DNA of 64,000 bases, from NCBI RefSeq assembly GCF_003002875.1, contig NZ_PVTH01000001.1, positions 310,001-374,000 of the forward strand. Direction: 5' to 3'. Below, piece after piece: positions 16,543-24,958 of this stretch. The notes under the pieces were generated by a model, which was given only the letters and a program-made list of their open reading frames with translations, did not search any database and had not been told where the DNA came from. The translations under genes were made by a program, and so were the position numbers. How positions within the stretch are numbered: position 1 is the stretch's first letter; every line of letters begins with the position of its first letter. This DNA is from Arcticibacter pallidicorallinus. Lineage in GTDB: Bacteria > Bacteroidota > Bacteroidia > Sphingobacteriales > Sphingobacteriaceae.

Positions 16543-17498
16543 ATTGTGCTTCGGTCAATGAGTTGGTTGACGTATTTGCGGATCTTTTCTTTGTTGTGAG
16601 CCGTATGCCTGCTGACGATTTCGGGCAACTCTTCTGCTTTTGTATGGAACTGGAAGCTATTCAGCAGTTCTTCGGGCATGGGTATCGATTTGATCAGGCT
16701 GCTAGTGTCTGCGCTGACATTCCTTTTGACACACTCTTCGACGACTAGTTCTGCCATGGCGCGGTGTGAAATCGGGTTTCCACTTCCGAGGTTATAAATA
16801 CCGTTCTCCAGGGAGCTATCAGTCAGGATCTCCAGGATGACATCGCATACGTCTTCCACCCATACGTAGTCGCGTTCGATCTGCTTATCAAACAGATCGA
16901 TAAAGCCTTTCTCGCGTATAAAGGAATAGAAGCGATGGGGGAGGCTGGCATTTTTGTCTTTATGAAACTCGCCCATGCCAAAGATGTTGAAGAACCTCAG
17001 TCCGATTACCCGGCTTTCAAATGCATGCATGTTGGCCAGCACGTACTTGTCGAACATCCATTTGGACCAGGAGTAGACGTTATGGGGATGCTCAAAAGCA
17101 TTGTCGATGATGCAGTTGCTGGAATTGCCGTAAACGGCCGAGCTGGAGGCATATATAAGGGGGATTTCTCTTCCGGTACAGTAATCCAGATAGAATCTGC
17201 TGTGCTCGTAGTTGGCGTTAAACATGATTTCGGCATCTTTTACGAGCACATCGGCATTGGCGCCGATATGCAGGATGGCGTCGATGTCGTGTTTGCTTAG
17301 CGCTTCTTCGATATGCGAGATTCCTTTCTTGTAGGTGATATAGTCGATGAACTGACAATCTTTGATGTTCAGGAGCTTGCGTTCGTCGTAGTTGTCGATA
17401 ATGATGATATTAGACTGGCCCCGGCTGTTCAGCTTCCTGATCAGGTTGGAACCGACGAAACCTGCTCCGCCTGTGATAACTATGGTCTTTTGCGTCAT
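16539..17498 (-). CDS. HldD-like NAD-dependent sugar epimerase
   Basis: 319 residues of the extended SDR family: GGAGFVGSNL at the N-terminus, YASSSAVYG and the catalytic pair in YSWSKWMFDKYV, then RFFNIFGMGE and RDYVWVEDV. The YSWSKWMFDKYV and GIYNLGSG segments resemble HldD, the ADP-heptose 6-epimerase, more than UDP-glucose epimerases. In this operon, next to GDP-heptose genes, it may epimerise a GDP- or ADP-heptose at C6 to the L-glycero form. A different 4- or 6-epimerisation remains possible. Coupled by 4-nt overlaps to both neighbouring glycosyltransferase genes. Confidence 0.75.
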   Translation of the reverse strand: MTQKTIVITGGAGFVGSNLIRKLNSRGQSNIIIIDNYDERKLLNIKDCQFIDYITYKKGISHIEEALSKHDIDAILHIGANADVLVKDAEIMFNANYEHSRFYLDYCTGREIPLIYASSSAVYGNSSNCIIDNAFEHPHNVYSWSKWMFDKYVLANMHAFESRVIGLRFFNIFGMGEFHKDKNASLPHRFYSFIREKGFIDLFDKQIERDYVWVEDVCDVILEILTDSSLENGIYNLGSGNPISHRAMAELVVEECVKRNVSADTSSLIKSIPMPEELLNSFQFHTKAEELPEIVSRHTAHNKEKIRKYVNQLIDRSTI

Positions 17499-18778
17499 AT
17501 TTGTTTTATAAAATTGCTGGAAACGGTTGCTTCGTTTTCGATCATGGACTCATAGGTGGCATACACCGTTGATACGATCGTTTCGATATCATGTCTGTTC
17601 ACGCCGATCTCGCGCGCTTCGGAACCGAGTTTTTCCAGCAGGTCCGGTTGTTTGTGGAGGTATAAGATCTTGCCGGCGAGGTCGTATGGGTCGTTGGAGT
17701 TATATAGGATGCCGTTGGCCCCGTCGCTGATCAGAGAAGGGATCCCTCCAACGTAGCCGGCGATGACCGGCATGCCCAGGAGCATAGCTTCGCAGATGCT
17801 GTTGGGGCTGTTGTCAATATGGGAGGGGTGCACAAAGAGATTGGCAGTGGAGACTTCCTGCAGCAAGGCTTCTCCTGCCTTAGATCCCTTAAAGGAGACG
17901 TGGTTATCGGCGAATCTGTCGCCGGTGATTCCTTCTATCAACTGCACGATCTCATTATCGGGTTCAAGGCCGATGACAGACCACTCGAATGGGAGCCTGG
18001 TTTTTCTCTTTAATATCGCTGCGGTTTCGAGAATGATCTCTATTCCTTTATAGATCTGTGGATTGATGATGGTGACCATTTTGAAGACCTCGTTTTTTGG
18101 TGGGGTCCAGACGCTGCGGTAAAAAACAGGCCGCAGTACTTCTTCGCAATGGGTGTATATGCAGTCGGGGTGGAACAGCTTGATGAAGTTTCTATCCCAT
18201 TCTGTTCTTCCAAAATAATATTTGGCATGCCTGATGATCTCTTCTTCGCGAACGGCGCGCTTTTGAAAGAGTTTGTATTCGAAATAGGTTCCTCTTCGCA
18301 GCAATTTGGCACGAAGGGAGGAATTCTTCCAGATATCACGCTGGGAAACCCCCTTGGGCAGCCAGGAGTAGAGATAGGGATTTACAAGTCCCTGGAGGTG
18401 TACCACCACGGGTATGTTAGTGAATTTTACGACTTCGCCGATTCCGGATTCGGTGCCGAAGAGATGAATGACATCGGGGTGGAAGTCATCGATCACTTTT
18501 TTAAGGGCGTCGACATTGGAGTCGTAGAGACTGGTGAACAGGCGCTGCACGATCTTACCCCCCAGAGAGTTGTATCTAAAAGGAACGGGGTAATAGGTAA
18601 CAGCATCCAGCTCGAACTTAAATTCGGGCTGGTTGTTGAAAAAAGCAATGGCCAGGTCGACGTCTCCGATCTTCTTGACATGGGCTTCCAGGGAGCCGAT
18701 CCAGCCACGGCCGGGGTCGTCTATATTTAAAGCTTTACTGGCGCCGGAAGCGGTATGCGTTAACCAAAGAACTTTCAT
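17495..18778 (-). CDS. Glycosyltransferase family 4, first gene of heptose operon
   Basis: 427 residues, GT-B fold; N-terminal MKVLWLTHTASGASKAL, C-terminal half with NPQIYKGIEIILETAAIL, FKGSKAGEALLQEVS and FVHPSHIDNSPNSICEAMLLGMPVIAG, typical of GT4. It heads the six-gene minus-strand operon that continues with the epimerase, a second glycosyltransferase, hddA, hddC and gmhB. A conserved motif shared with two other operons lies 97 bp upstream. Substrate is unknown. Confidence 0.87.
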   Translation of the reverse strand: MKVLWLTHTASGASKALNIDDPGRGWIGSLEAHVKKIGDVDLAIAFFNNQPEFKFELDAVTYYPVPFRYNSLGGKIVQRLFTSLYDSNVDALKKVIDDFHPDVIHLFGTESGIGEVVKFTNIPVVVHLQGLVNPYLYSWLPKGVSQRDIWKNSSLRAKLLRRGTYFEYKLFQKRAVREEEIIRHAKYYFGRTEWDRNFIKLFHPDCIYTHCEEVLRPVFYRSVWTPPKNEVFKMVTIINPQIYKGIEIILETAAILKRKTRLPFEWSVIGLEPDNEIVQLIEGITGDRFADNHVSFKGSKAGEALLQEVSTANLFVHPSHIDNSPNSICEAMLLGMPVIAGYVGGIPSLISDGANGILYNSNDPYDLAGKILYLHKQPDLLEKLGSEAREIGVNRHDIETIVSTVYATYESMIENEATVSSNFIKQI

Positions 18779-18874
18779 AAACTGTGCTATATATGTAACT
18801 GAGATATGTTATACGTCATTACCTAGGGAGGTAAAATTAAGACACTTGTGTTTTTTCGGGGCCGATCCGGAGAG

Positions 18875-18900
18875 CTTGTATAACTGTGTGTAAAGAATTA
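18875..18900 (-). promoter_or_regulatory. Shared EPS upstream motif, copy A
   Basis: Read on the minus strand the core is TTTACACACAGTTATACA. Nearly the same core is at 31183-31210 and 36406-36430, each upstream of a minus-strand polysaccharide operon. This copy lies 97 bp before the glycosyltransferase that heads the heptose operon. It is probably a promoter, activator site or leader element. Confidence 0.55.
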
Positions 18901-18938
18901 GGAAGCGATGCTCACAACATTATACAACAGGAAGCGAT
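18877..18938. repeat. Inverted and direct repeats in a divergent promoter region
   Basis: TTGTATAA (18877-18884) is repeated in inverted form as TTATACAA (18920-18927), and AGGAAGCGAT occurs twice (18900-18909 and 18929-18938). The block lies between the divergent heptose operon and the flippase operon, so it may be a shared regulator site. Confidence 0.5.
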
Positions 18939-19027
18939 TGTGAATGCCTGAAGTCATTTTTGTCTACTTTCGAGAATAATAATCGCTCTATTCTATGCAC
19001 GCTATTTTATGGCTATGTAGGACTATT

Positions 19028-20365
19028 ATGGACTCTCACACGTTAAAAAATAGTCGTACAGGCAAGCTTTTGGTCAACTCTGTTTCGTCACTGGCTCTGA
19101 AAGGATTCTCTATAATGACGAATTTTGTAATGGTGCCCCTGTGTTTGCAGGCGGTAAGTGCGCGGGAGTATGGCCTCGTGCTAACCATTACGTCTATCGT
19201 CAACTGGATCGCTTTTCTGGACATCGGAATAGGGAACGGATTACGTAGTAAGCTGAGTCAGGCTATTGCGGAAGGGGATGATGTGCTGGGCAGGAAATAC
19301 GTCAGCACGGCCTATTACTATATCACGATCATCTTTTCGGGACTTCTGCTGGGTTATAGTCTGCTGCACCCTTACCTGGACTGGTACGCGCTGCTGGGGA
19401 TCAGGACGGGGGATGTGGGGAACCTTTCTTCTTGCGTCTACATCGTCATTGCGGTGTTTACCGTTCGCTTTGTTTTGCAGCTGATTGGCGTGGTGTTGCT
19501 GGCCGATCAAAAGGTTTATCTCCATGATGCGATCATGCCGCTGTCGAATGTTCTGAGTCTGGGGCTGATCTTTGCTTTTTATAACGCCGATATGGCGAAC
19601 TTTGAAAATGTGATGCTGGCCATCAGCTGTACGCCCTTGCTGGTGCTGATATGCTTTAATCTGTATTTTTTCAGGGGTCAATACCGGAAGCTGCGCCCTT
19701 CGCTCAGCCAGGTGGAGCCTTCCATGCGGAATGAACTGCTTTCGCTGGGATACCGGTTTTTTCTACTGCAGATCTGCGGACTGATTATCTTCTCTACCTC
19801 TGAGATCCTGGTGGCGCGATTGATGGACCTGCAATCTGTTACGGTATTTAACATCACTTCGCGTTATTTCGGGATATCCTTCTTATTGGCCAACATGGTC
19901 ATGGCTTCTTTATGGAGCGCGTTCTCCAGTGCCTGGTTTCAGCGAGACTTTGCATGGATCAGCGGGATGATCAGAAGAATGCATTTTGTCAATATAGGTT
20001 TCATTTGCATAAATGTTATTCTATTCTTTGCCTTCAGGCCACTGACACAGCTTTGGCTGGGGCGGGAACTCGTTGTCACGGATCATCTGGCGCTGGCAAT
20101 GATCGTTTACAATGCGCAGCTGATCTTCAATAATGTGTTTTCCATGTTCCTGAACAGCACAGGAATCTTGAATTTACAGCTTGTATCGGGGCTTATCGGG
20201 GCTGCTGTTAATATTCCGCTGACGATACTGCTGGTAAAACATACGAATCTGGGACTTACCTCTGTTTGCCTGGCAAACATCATTAGTCTTCTGCCAGGGT
20301 CGTTAATTACTTCTATACAAACCTACCATGTTCTTAAACTGAAAGGAATTGAGGCTAATGGATAA
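19028..20365 (+). CDS. Wzx-like polysaccharide flippase (MOP family), copy 1
   Basis: 445 residues from the ATG at 19028; an ATG 33 nt upstream adds residues that do not match the paralogue. It has about 12-14 hydrophobic helices, starting LLVNSVSSLALKGFSIMTNF, with the FLDIGIGNGLRSKLSQAIAEGD segment of Wzx/PST exporters. It flips undecaprenyl-linked repeat units across the inner membrane. A clear paralogue lies at 32997-34358 (FDIGLGNGLRNKLTEALAD). It heads a plus-strand operon with the DUF5672 and beta-helix genes; its stop overlaps the next start by 8 nt. Confidence 0.88.
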   Translation: MDSHTLKNSRTGKLLVNSVSSLALKGFSIMTNFVMVPLCLQAVSAREYGLVLTITSIVNWIAFLDIGIGNGLRSKLSQAIAEGDDVLGRKYVSTAYYYITIIFSGLLLGYSLLHPYLDWYALLGIRTGDVGNLSSCVYIVIAVFTVRFVLQLIGVVLLADQKVYLHDAIMPLSNVLSLGLIFAFYNADMANFENVMLAISCTPLLVLICFNLYFFRGQYRKLRPSLSQVEPSMRNELLSLGYRFFLLQICGLIIFSTSEILVARLMDLQSVTVFNITSRYFGISFLLANMVMASLWSAFSSAWFQRDFAWISGMIRRMHFVNIGFICINVILFFAFRPLTQLWLGRELVVTDHLALAMIVYNAQLIFNNVFSMFLNSTGILNLQLVSGLIGAAVNIPLTILLVKHTNLGLTSVCLANIISLLPGSLITSIQTYHVLKLKGIEANG

Positions 20366-21215
20366 GAATGGAAAAAATTATAAAGTCGCAGTCATCGTAC
20401 CCGTCTATAGGGAATTCAGCGAGCTAACGGCAAATGAAGTGAATGCGCTGGGGCAGATCGCAAGAGTGCTCTATGCACGGGAGATCTTTTTTATTTACCC
20501 TCCAACCATCGATCCGGCAGAGTACATCAGGTACATGGAGCCATTGACAGCACGGGCGGTAAAGATCCCTGCCCGGTTTTTCGGAAGTCTGCAGAGGAGT
20601 AACAGGATGCTGGTGAGTCATTCCTTTTACAGACACTTCGCAGCTTTTGATTATATGCTGTTGCACCATACGGATGCTTATGTTTTTTCAGACCAGCTTG
20701 ATTACTGGTGCAGTCAGGGTCTGGACTATATCGGTGCCCCCTGGTTTGAAGGGAAGAAGGATCCTGTTATGCCGCTCAAATTTGTAGGGGTGGGAAACGG
20801 AGGCTTCTCTCTGCGGCGGATCAGTTCCTTTTTGAAGGTCACTGCTAACAGAGGTTTTATTCTGAAGTATTTTTTATCTACCAGAGCGTATACTTTTCTG
20901 CATGGGCATCATTACAAGTGGGTGCGCAAGTATTTCGGGATTGATCATCTGGTGGCTTATCTCCGGACTAATATTGGTTATGAGGATGAATTTTGGGGAC
21001 TTGTTGTGCCGAGGTTTTTCAGGTGGTTCAAGGTAGCAAAGCCGGAGGAGGCATTGAAGTTTAGTTTTGAGGTGATGCCGGAGGTGCTGCTGAAGCTGAA
21101 CAACAATGAGCTGCCGTTTGGCTGTCACGCCTGGGAGAAATATGATCCGGTTTTCTGGGAGCCCTTCATCACGCATCATGTGGTTCATGAACAACAAGTA
21201 AGTCCAAAGATTTGA
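20358..21215 (+). CDS. DUF5672 family protein, probable glycosyltransferase
   Basis: 285 residues from the ATG at 20358, which overlaps the flippase stop by 8 nt; a TTG 9 nt upstream is also in frame. It begins YKVAVIVPVYREFSEL, with LLHHTDAYVFSDQLDYW, DYIGAPWF and VGNGGFSLRRISS, the pattern of DUF5672 proteins, which resemble GT-A glycosyltransferases (the HTDAYVF segment sits where a metal-binding Asp motif would be). It has no signal peptide. Its place between a flippase and a beta-helix protein suggests a role in building or modifying the repeat unit. Activity is unproven for the family. Confidence 0.78.
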   Translation: MDKNGKNYKVAVIVPVYREFSELTANEVNALGQIARVLYAREIFFIYPPTIDPAEYIRYMEPLTARAVKIPARFFGSLQRSNRMLVSHSFYRHFAAFDYMLLHHTDAYVFSDQLDYWCSQGLDYIGAPWFEGKKDPVMPLKFVGVGNGGFSLRRISSFLKVTANRGFILKYFLSTRAYTFLHGHHYKWVRKYFGIDHLVAYLRTNIGYEDEFWGLVVPRFFRWFKVAKPEEALKFSFEVMPEVLLKLNNNELPFGCHAWEKYDPVFWEPFITHHVVHEQQVSPKI

Positions 21216-22519
21216 ATGTAAAATTACTCTTCGCCCTCTTTCTTTTTACGCTGCTCCAGGTGCGTCAGCCGGGGGCGGGAACGTCGGCGTTTGTGAATGT
21301 TAAGGACCATGAGGTGCGAGGCGACGGGATGCATGACGACAGCCAGGCGATTCAGCGCCTGATCAGGAGTAATACGAACCTGTTTTTCCCCAAAGGGGTG
21401 TACCGGGTTAACAGCCAGATCCGGATTACTGACCTGCGTAATCTCCTGCTTAAAGGGGAGCCGGGTACGGTGTTCAAGACCCCGCAGAACGTCGCCCTGA
21501 AGGTGAGCGGGAAGATCAGTAACCTGGAGATCAGGGGCATTTCGTTTGTTTCAGACCGGGTGAGTGATGAAGATGATGCTGAAGGGCTGATCTTCATTGC
21601 CAATTATGGGCGGGATGACGTAATGGATTGCATCCGGATTACGCAGTGTGCTTTCTCCAATCCGAAGACACATGCGAATGGTATCAAGCTGGTGAGTGAA
21701 GGCCTGTATGCAGAAGCGAGGAATATTGTCGTATCACACAATACATTTAAGGGGATTGGCCGGATGGGTGTGGAGTTTCAGAATCATGAGAATAGTTTGC
21801 AGCGTGCACGATTCAGGGATTTCGAGATCTCACATAACAGCTTCTTTGATGTGGGTACTATACAGCTTTTTCCTGCTCCTTCCTGTATATCGGTAAGTGG
21901 CAATTCCAGGAACGGGAAGATCAATTATAATCTTATTCAGGAGATGCGGATGGATACTTCGCCTTATATCTATTATGGGATTGAGAACGCCGGAACGATA
22001 GGCCTGGAAACGATAGGAAACCGCATGCGGGCTTCGAAGTACGGATTTACGGGAATCCTTGGATCAGGCCCGACCGGGGAGCTGACGCGCAGAACGGGAC
22101 AGCCGGAGAAGAGCGGATGGATCATCCGGGATAATAGCATTGAGCTGAGCGGGAGAGCGGGACACCGCGATAAGATCAGGGGGATGGAGCTGACGCATGT
22201 GAACGGATATACGCTGGCGGGTAATGTGATCAGGACGGATGGATATGCTGCCATGTTTATCGATTGCCGCAATGGCAAGATCATCTCAAACAGGGCCCGA
22301 GTGAAGGCCGGCAACGCGTTTTATTTCAAGGGGAGGTCTACGGGAAATGTTATGAGGATGAACAGGCTGGATTGCAGTGAAGGGCCTGATCATGGCGTCG
22401 TGATGTTTTATGGTGCTTCTGTGAAAAGGAATATAGCTTTTGATAATGAGCTGATCAGGACGGGAGGACGCCGGGGGAAGTATGTGAACCTGGAAGGCGC
22501 TGATAATGAGGTGGACTAG
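21212..22519 (+). CDS. Secreted right-handed beta-helix protein, EPS-associated (copy 1)
   Basis: 435 residues. The only sensible start is TTG at 21212, which overlaps the upstream TGA stop by 4 nt (TTGA) and gives a signal peptide (LLFALFLFTLLQV, then small residues). The mature protein is a parallel beta-helix of the pectate-lyase superfamily: GDGMHDDSQAIQRLIRSN near its start, FFPKGVYRV, then repeated strands with NP, NTF and NSFF turns. It is a full-length paralogue of the lipoprotein at 31549-32907, sharing FSNPKTHANG/A, GRMGVEFQNH, YIYYGIENAGTIGLETIGN and YGFTGILGS. It could be a lyase, hydrolase or epimerase acting on the exported polysaccharide in the periplasm. No catalytic residues can be assigned with confidence. 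Confidence 0.82.
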   Translation: MNVKLLFALFLFTLLQVRQPGAGTSAFVNVKDHEVRGDGMHDDSQAIQRLIRSNTNLFFPKGVYRVNSQIRITDLRNLLLKGEPGTVFKTPQNVALKVSGKISNLEIRGISFVSDRVSDEDDAEGLIFIANYGRDDVMDCIRITQCAFSNPKTHANGIKLVSEGLYAEARNIVVSHNTFKGIGRMGVEFQNHENSLQRARFRDFEISHNSFFDVGTIQLFPAPSCISVSGNSRNGKINYNLIQEMRMDTSPYIYYGIENAGTIGLETIGNRMRASKYGFTGILGSGPTGELTRRTGQPEKSGWIIRDNSIELSGRAGHRDKIRGMELTHVNGYTLAGNVIRTDGYAAMFIDCRNGKIISNRARVKAGNAFYFKGRSTGNVMRMNRLDCSEGPDHGVVMFYGASVKRNIAFDNELIRTGGRRGKYVNLEGADNEVD

Positions 22520-22541
22520 CCGTTGATAGAAGACCATAACG

Positions 22542-22579
22542 AAAAAAGGGTGATCATGATTTATGATACACCCTTTTTT
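22542..22579. terminator. Bidirectional terminator
   Basis: Left arm 22542-22557 (AAAAAAGGGTGATCAT) pairs with the right arm 22563-22579 with one bulge; a run of T follows on the plus strand and a run of A leads on the left. It sits between the convergent beta-helix and GME-like genes and can serve both. Confidence 0.8.
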
Positions 22580-22601
22580 TGTTGTGTTTAGCGTAAGATT
22601 T

Positions 22602-23609
22602 TTAGGCCAGCTCTTCTGCCTTGGGTACTTCTTGTTCTTTTGTATTCGCTACTTGTTCAGAGATCCATTGGTATGTCGTTGTGATACCTTCAATAAGAGG
22701 CCTGGAAGGTGCCCATCCTAATTTTTCTCTGATCAATTCGTTGTCGGAATTCCGGCCCCTTACGCCGAGTGGTCCCGGAATATGTTTAATATTTATGGTT
22801 TTGCCTGCTACCTGAGCGACCATTTCTACCAGCTCATTGATGGGCAGCATTTCTTCAGATCCGATGTTCACGGGACCGATAAACTCTCCCTCCATCAGTC
22901 TTCTGACCGCTTCTACGCATTCGTCTACGAAGAGGAAAGAACGGGTTTGTTTTCCATCACCCCAGATCTCAATCTCTCCGCCATCTTCGGCAGTTGCGAC
23001 TTTACGGCAAACGGCTGCAGGAACCTTTTCTTTTCCTCCATCCCAGGTACCTTCCGGTCCGAAGATATTGTGGAAGCGGCCAATGCGGACTTCCATCTGG
23101 TAATTTTTGTGGTAGGTTAGGAATAGTCTTTCGCTGAAGAGTTTCTCCCATCCGTATTCGCTGTCGGGAGATGCCGGGTAAACTGTATCTTCTGAACATT
23201 TAGGATTATCGGGATCCATCTGGTTGTGCTCAGGATATACGCATGCGGATGAAGAATAAAATATTTTCTTTACGTCATTCAGCCGACTAATCTCCAGCAT
23301 GTTCAGGTTAATAAGTGCAGAGTTGTGCATAACCGCGGCGTCGTTGTCGCCGGTAAAGAGGTATCCGGCACCGCCCATGTCTGCGGCAAGCTGGTATACT
23401 TCATCAATCGGTCTGTCGAAAAGTGCTTTGCAGACTTCAAAGTCACGCAGGTCTCCCACTACGAAGTCATCCGCATTTTCATTTCCATATTCGTGTGCTT
23501 TGATGTCTACGCCCCTGACCCAGTAACCTTCACGCTTGAGCCGGGTGACGAGGTGACCCCCGATAAATCCGCCTGCCCCACATACGATAGCTGTCTTTTT
23601 GTTGCTCAT
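22602..23609 (-). CDS. GDP-mannose 3,5-epimerase-like (GME) SDR enzyme
   Basis: 335 residues of the extended SDR family: CGAGGFIGGHL at the N-terminus, the GME-like AADMGGAGYLFT and YSSSACVYPEHNQ, catalytic YGWEK and the C-terminal RNSDNELIREKLGWAPS, which closely follow plant and bacterial GDP-mannose 3,5-epimerases. These make GDP-L-galactose (and GDP-L-gulose) from GDP-mannose. It is the last gene of the wza operon, 9 bp after the Wzy-like gene, so the polymer may contain L-galactose or a related sugar. Because the locus also makes GDP-heptose, a GDP-heptose epimerase role is an alternative. Confidence 0.8.
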   Translation of the reverse strand: MSNKKTAIVCGAGGFIGGHLVTRLKREGYWVRGVDIKAHEYGNENADDFVVGDLRDFEVCKALFDRPIDEVYQLAADMGGAGYLFTGDNDAAVMHNSALINLNMLEISRLNDVKKIFYSSSACVYPEHNQMDPDNPKCSEDTVYPASPDSEYGWEKLFSERLFLTYHKNYQMEVRIGRFHNIFGPEGTWDGGKEKVPAAVCRKVATAEDGGEIEIWGDGKQTRSFLFVDECVEAVRRLMEGEFIGPVNIGSEEMLPINELVEMVAQVAGKTINIKHIPGPLGVRGRNSDNELIREKLGWAPSRPLIEGITTTYQWISEQVANTKEQEVPKAEELA

Positions 23610-23618
23610 ACTGTTTGT

Positions 23619-24953
23619 TTAAGAAATTATGATTTTATTAGTTATTGTTTTTGGATTGGAAAACTCCCTGTGTTTTTTTACTGTCTGAAGAGGTGTTGCT
23701 TTCTTTTTCAAATGCAGCGTAGCAATATGGAAGAGAGTGACCGTTTTGAACATCAGGTAGATAAAATAGATTTCGCTGAATGATACCAGCAAGGTGGTAA
23801 GCAGCGCCGCCAGTGCCAGCTGGTTGCTGTTCTTGCCGGCAGAAGCCAGGCGCTTGTAGGATAAAAAAAGAGCAATGACGCTGAAAAGAAAAAATATCAG
23901 CCCGAACCTGGAAAGCAGGTCGGTTATTCCGTTTGTGCGGAGCACTTCTTTGTCGGCCCCCTGAATCCTGGTGTCGGGATGCGACCCGCGCCCAAAGAAA
24001 AGGGTTAGGGCATTTTCCTGGATTTCTTTCAGATCCAGATAAGCACTGGCCATGCGGGTATCACCACCTTTTTTTAATGCCTGGTATCTGGTTTCTTTCA
24101 GCTCTTTGCTGATTTTTTCGCCCAGGAAGTCGATCTTCTGGAAGCTGATGAAGGCGACCAGGAGAAAGATGAACAGGGAGCCCCATTTGATGATGGGGTT
24201 TTTGATGCCGATAAAAAAGTACGCGATGCTAAAGAAAAACAGCGCGAGGTATGTCGTGGTGGAGAAGGTTGTGAGGATCGCCGCCAGATAGATCAGGTTT
24301 TCTTTCCTGAAGAGGGTATGGTGGAGCAGCGTATTGAACATCAGTGCCAGCATCAGGTAACCGCCGAAGGCTCCTGGTTCCCAGAATGGCCCGCTGTTAC
24401 GGATCAGTCCTGTAAAGAAATCGGGAGGAAAGTGCATCAGCAGGATATTGTGCGACTGCGTCTTCCATCCGTAGACCTCTGTAGTAGTGACGGTATGGAA
24501 AGGCGACAGGGCGATTAGTTTGTCCACAAACGCCGGATTGATCAGGATCGGGATGAACAGCAACACAGCAATAGCGGCGATGATGAGCAGGATTCTGTTA
24601 TAGGTGTAGATCAGATTAATGCCAAGAACGGAGACGCTGGCTGCTGCCGCAAAGAAGAGCAGCGTTTGATAAATTGCCGTTTTGAAATAAAAGACCCCGT
24701 ACCAGGCTGCCTGGACAAACATGATCAGCGAAAAAAAGAAGGTATAGATCAGGACAGTGCGGAGGTTTGGCCGGTAATAGGCCAGCCCTGCTGCCACTAT
24801 TGCCAGGATCACCATTTCAAATCGTGAGTTGTTGACAAAGAGTGGGAACCCTGATGATATAATGATCAGGGAAGTCAGCAGGATCTGGTAAGCCTTATCG
24901 AACCATGCCGGTTTGCGGTACCTGAGACCGTCTTGCATGATTATTGAATTCAT
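23619..24953 (-). CDS. Wzy-like polysaccharide polymerase (membrane)
   Basis: 444 residues with about 10-12 hydrophobic helices and one large hydrophilic loop in the middle (about residues 150-200, containing WKTQSHNILLMHFPPDFFTGLIRNSGPFWEPGAFGG). This layout and the WEPGAFGGYL segment fit the O-antigen polymerase/ligase (Wzy/WaaL) group, which joins repeat units on the periplasmic side. Sequence is poorly conserved in this family, so the call rests on topology and place between the tyrosine kinase and epimerase genes. The tail (about residues 420-444) is polar. Confidence 0.75.
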   Translation of the reverse strand: MNSIIMQDGLRYRKPAWFDKAYQILLTSLIIISSGFPLFVNNSRFEMVILAIVAAGLAYYRPNLRTVLIYTFFFSLIMFVQAAWYGVFYFKTAIYQTLLFFAAAASVSVLGINLIYTYNRILLIIAAIAVLLFIPILINPAFVDKLIALSPFHTVTTTEVYGWKTQSHNILLMHFPPDFFTGLIRNSGPFWEPGAFGGYLMLALMFNTLLHHTLFRKENLIYLAAILTTFSTTTYLALFFFSIAYFFIGIKNPIIKWGSLFIFLLVAFISFQKIDFLGEKISKELKETRYQALKKGGDTRMASAYLDLKEIQENALTLFFGRGSHPDTRIQGADKEVLRTNGITDLLSRFGLIFFLFSVIALFLSYKRLASAGKNSNQLALAALLTTLLVSFSEIYFIYLMFKTVTLFHIATLHLKKKATPLQTVKKHREFSNPKTITNKIIIS

Positions 24954-24958
24954 GGATT

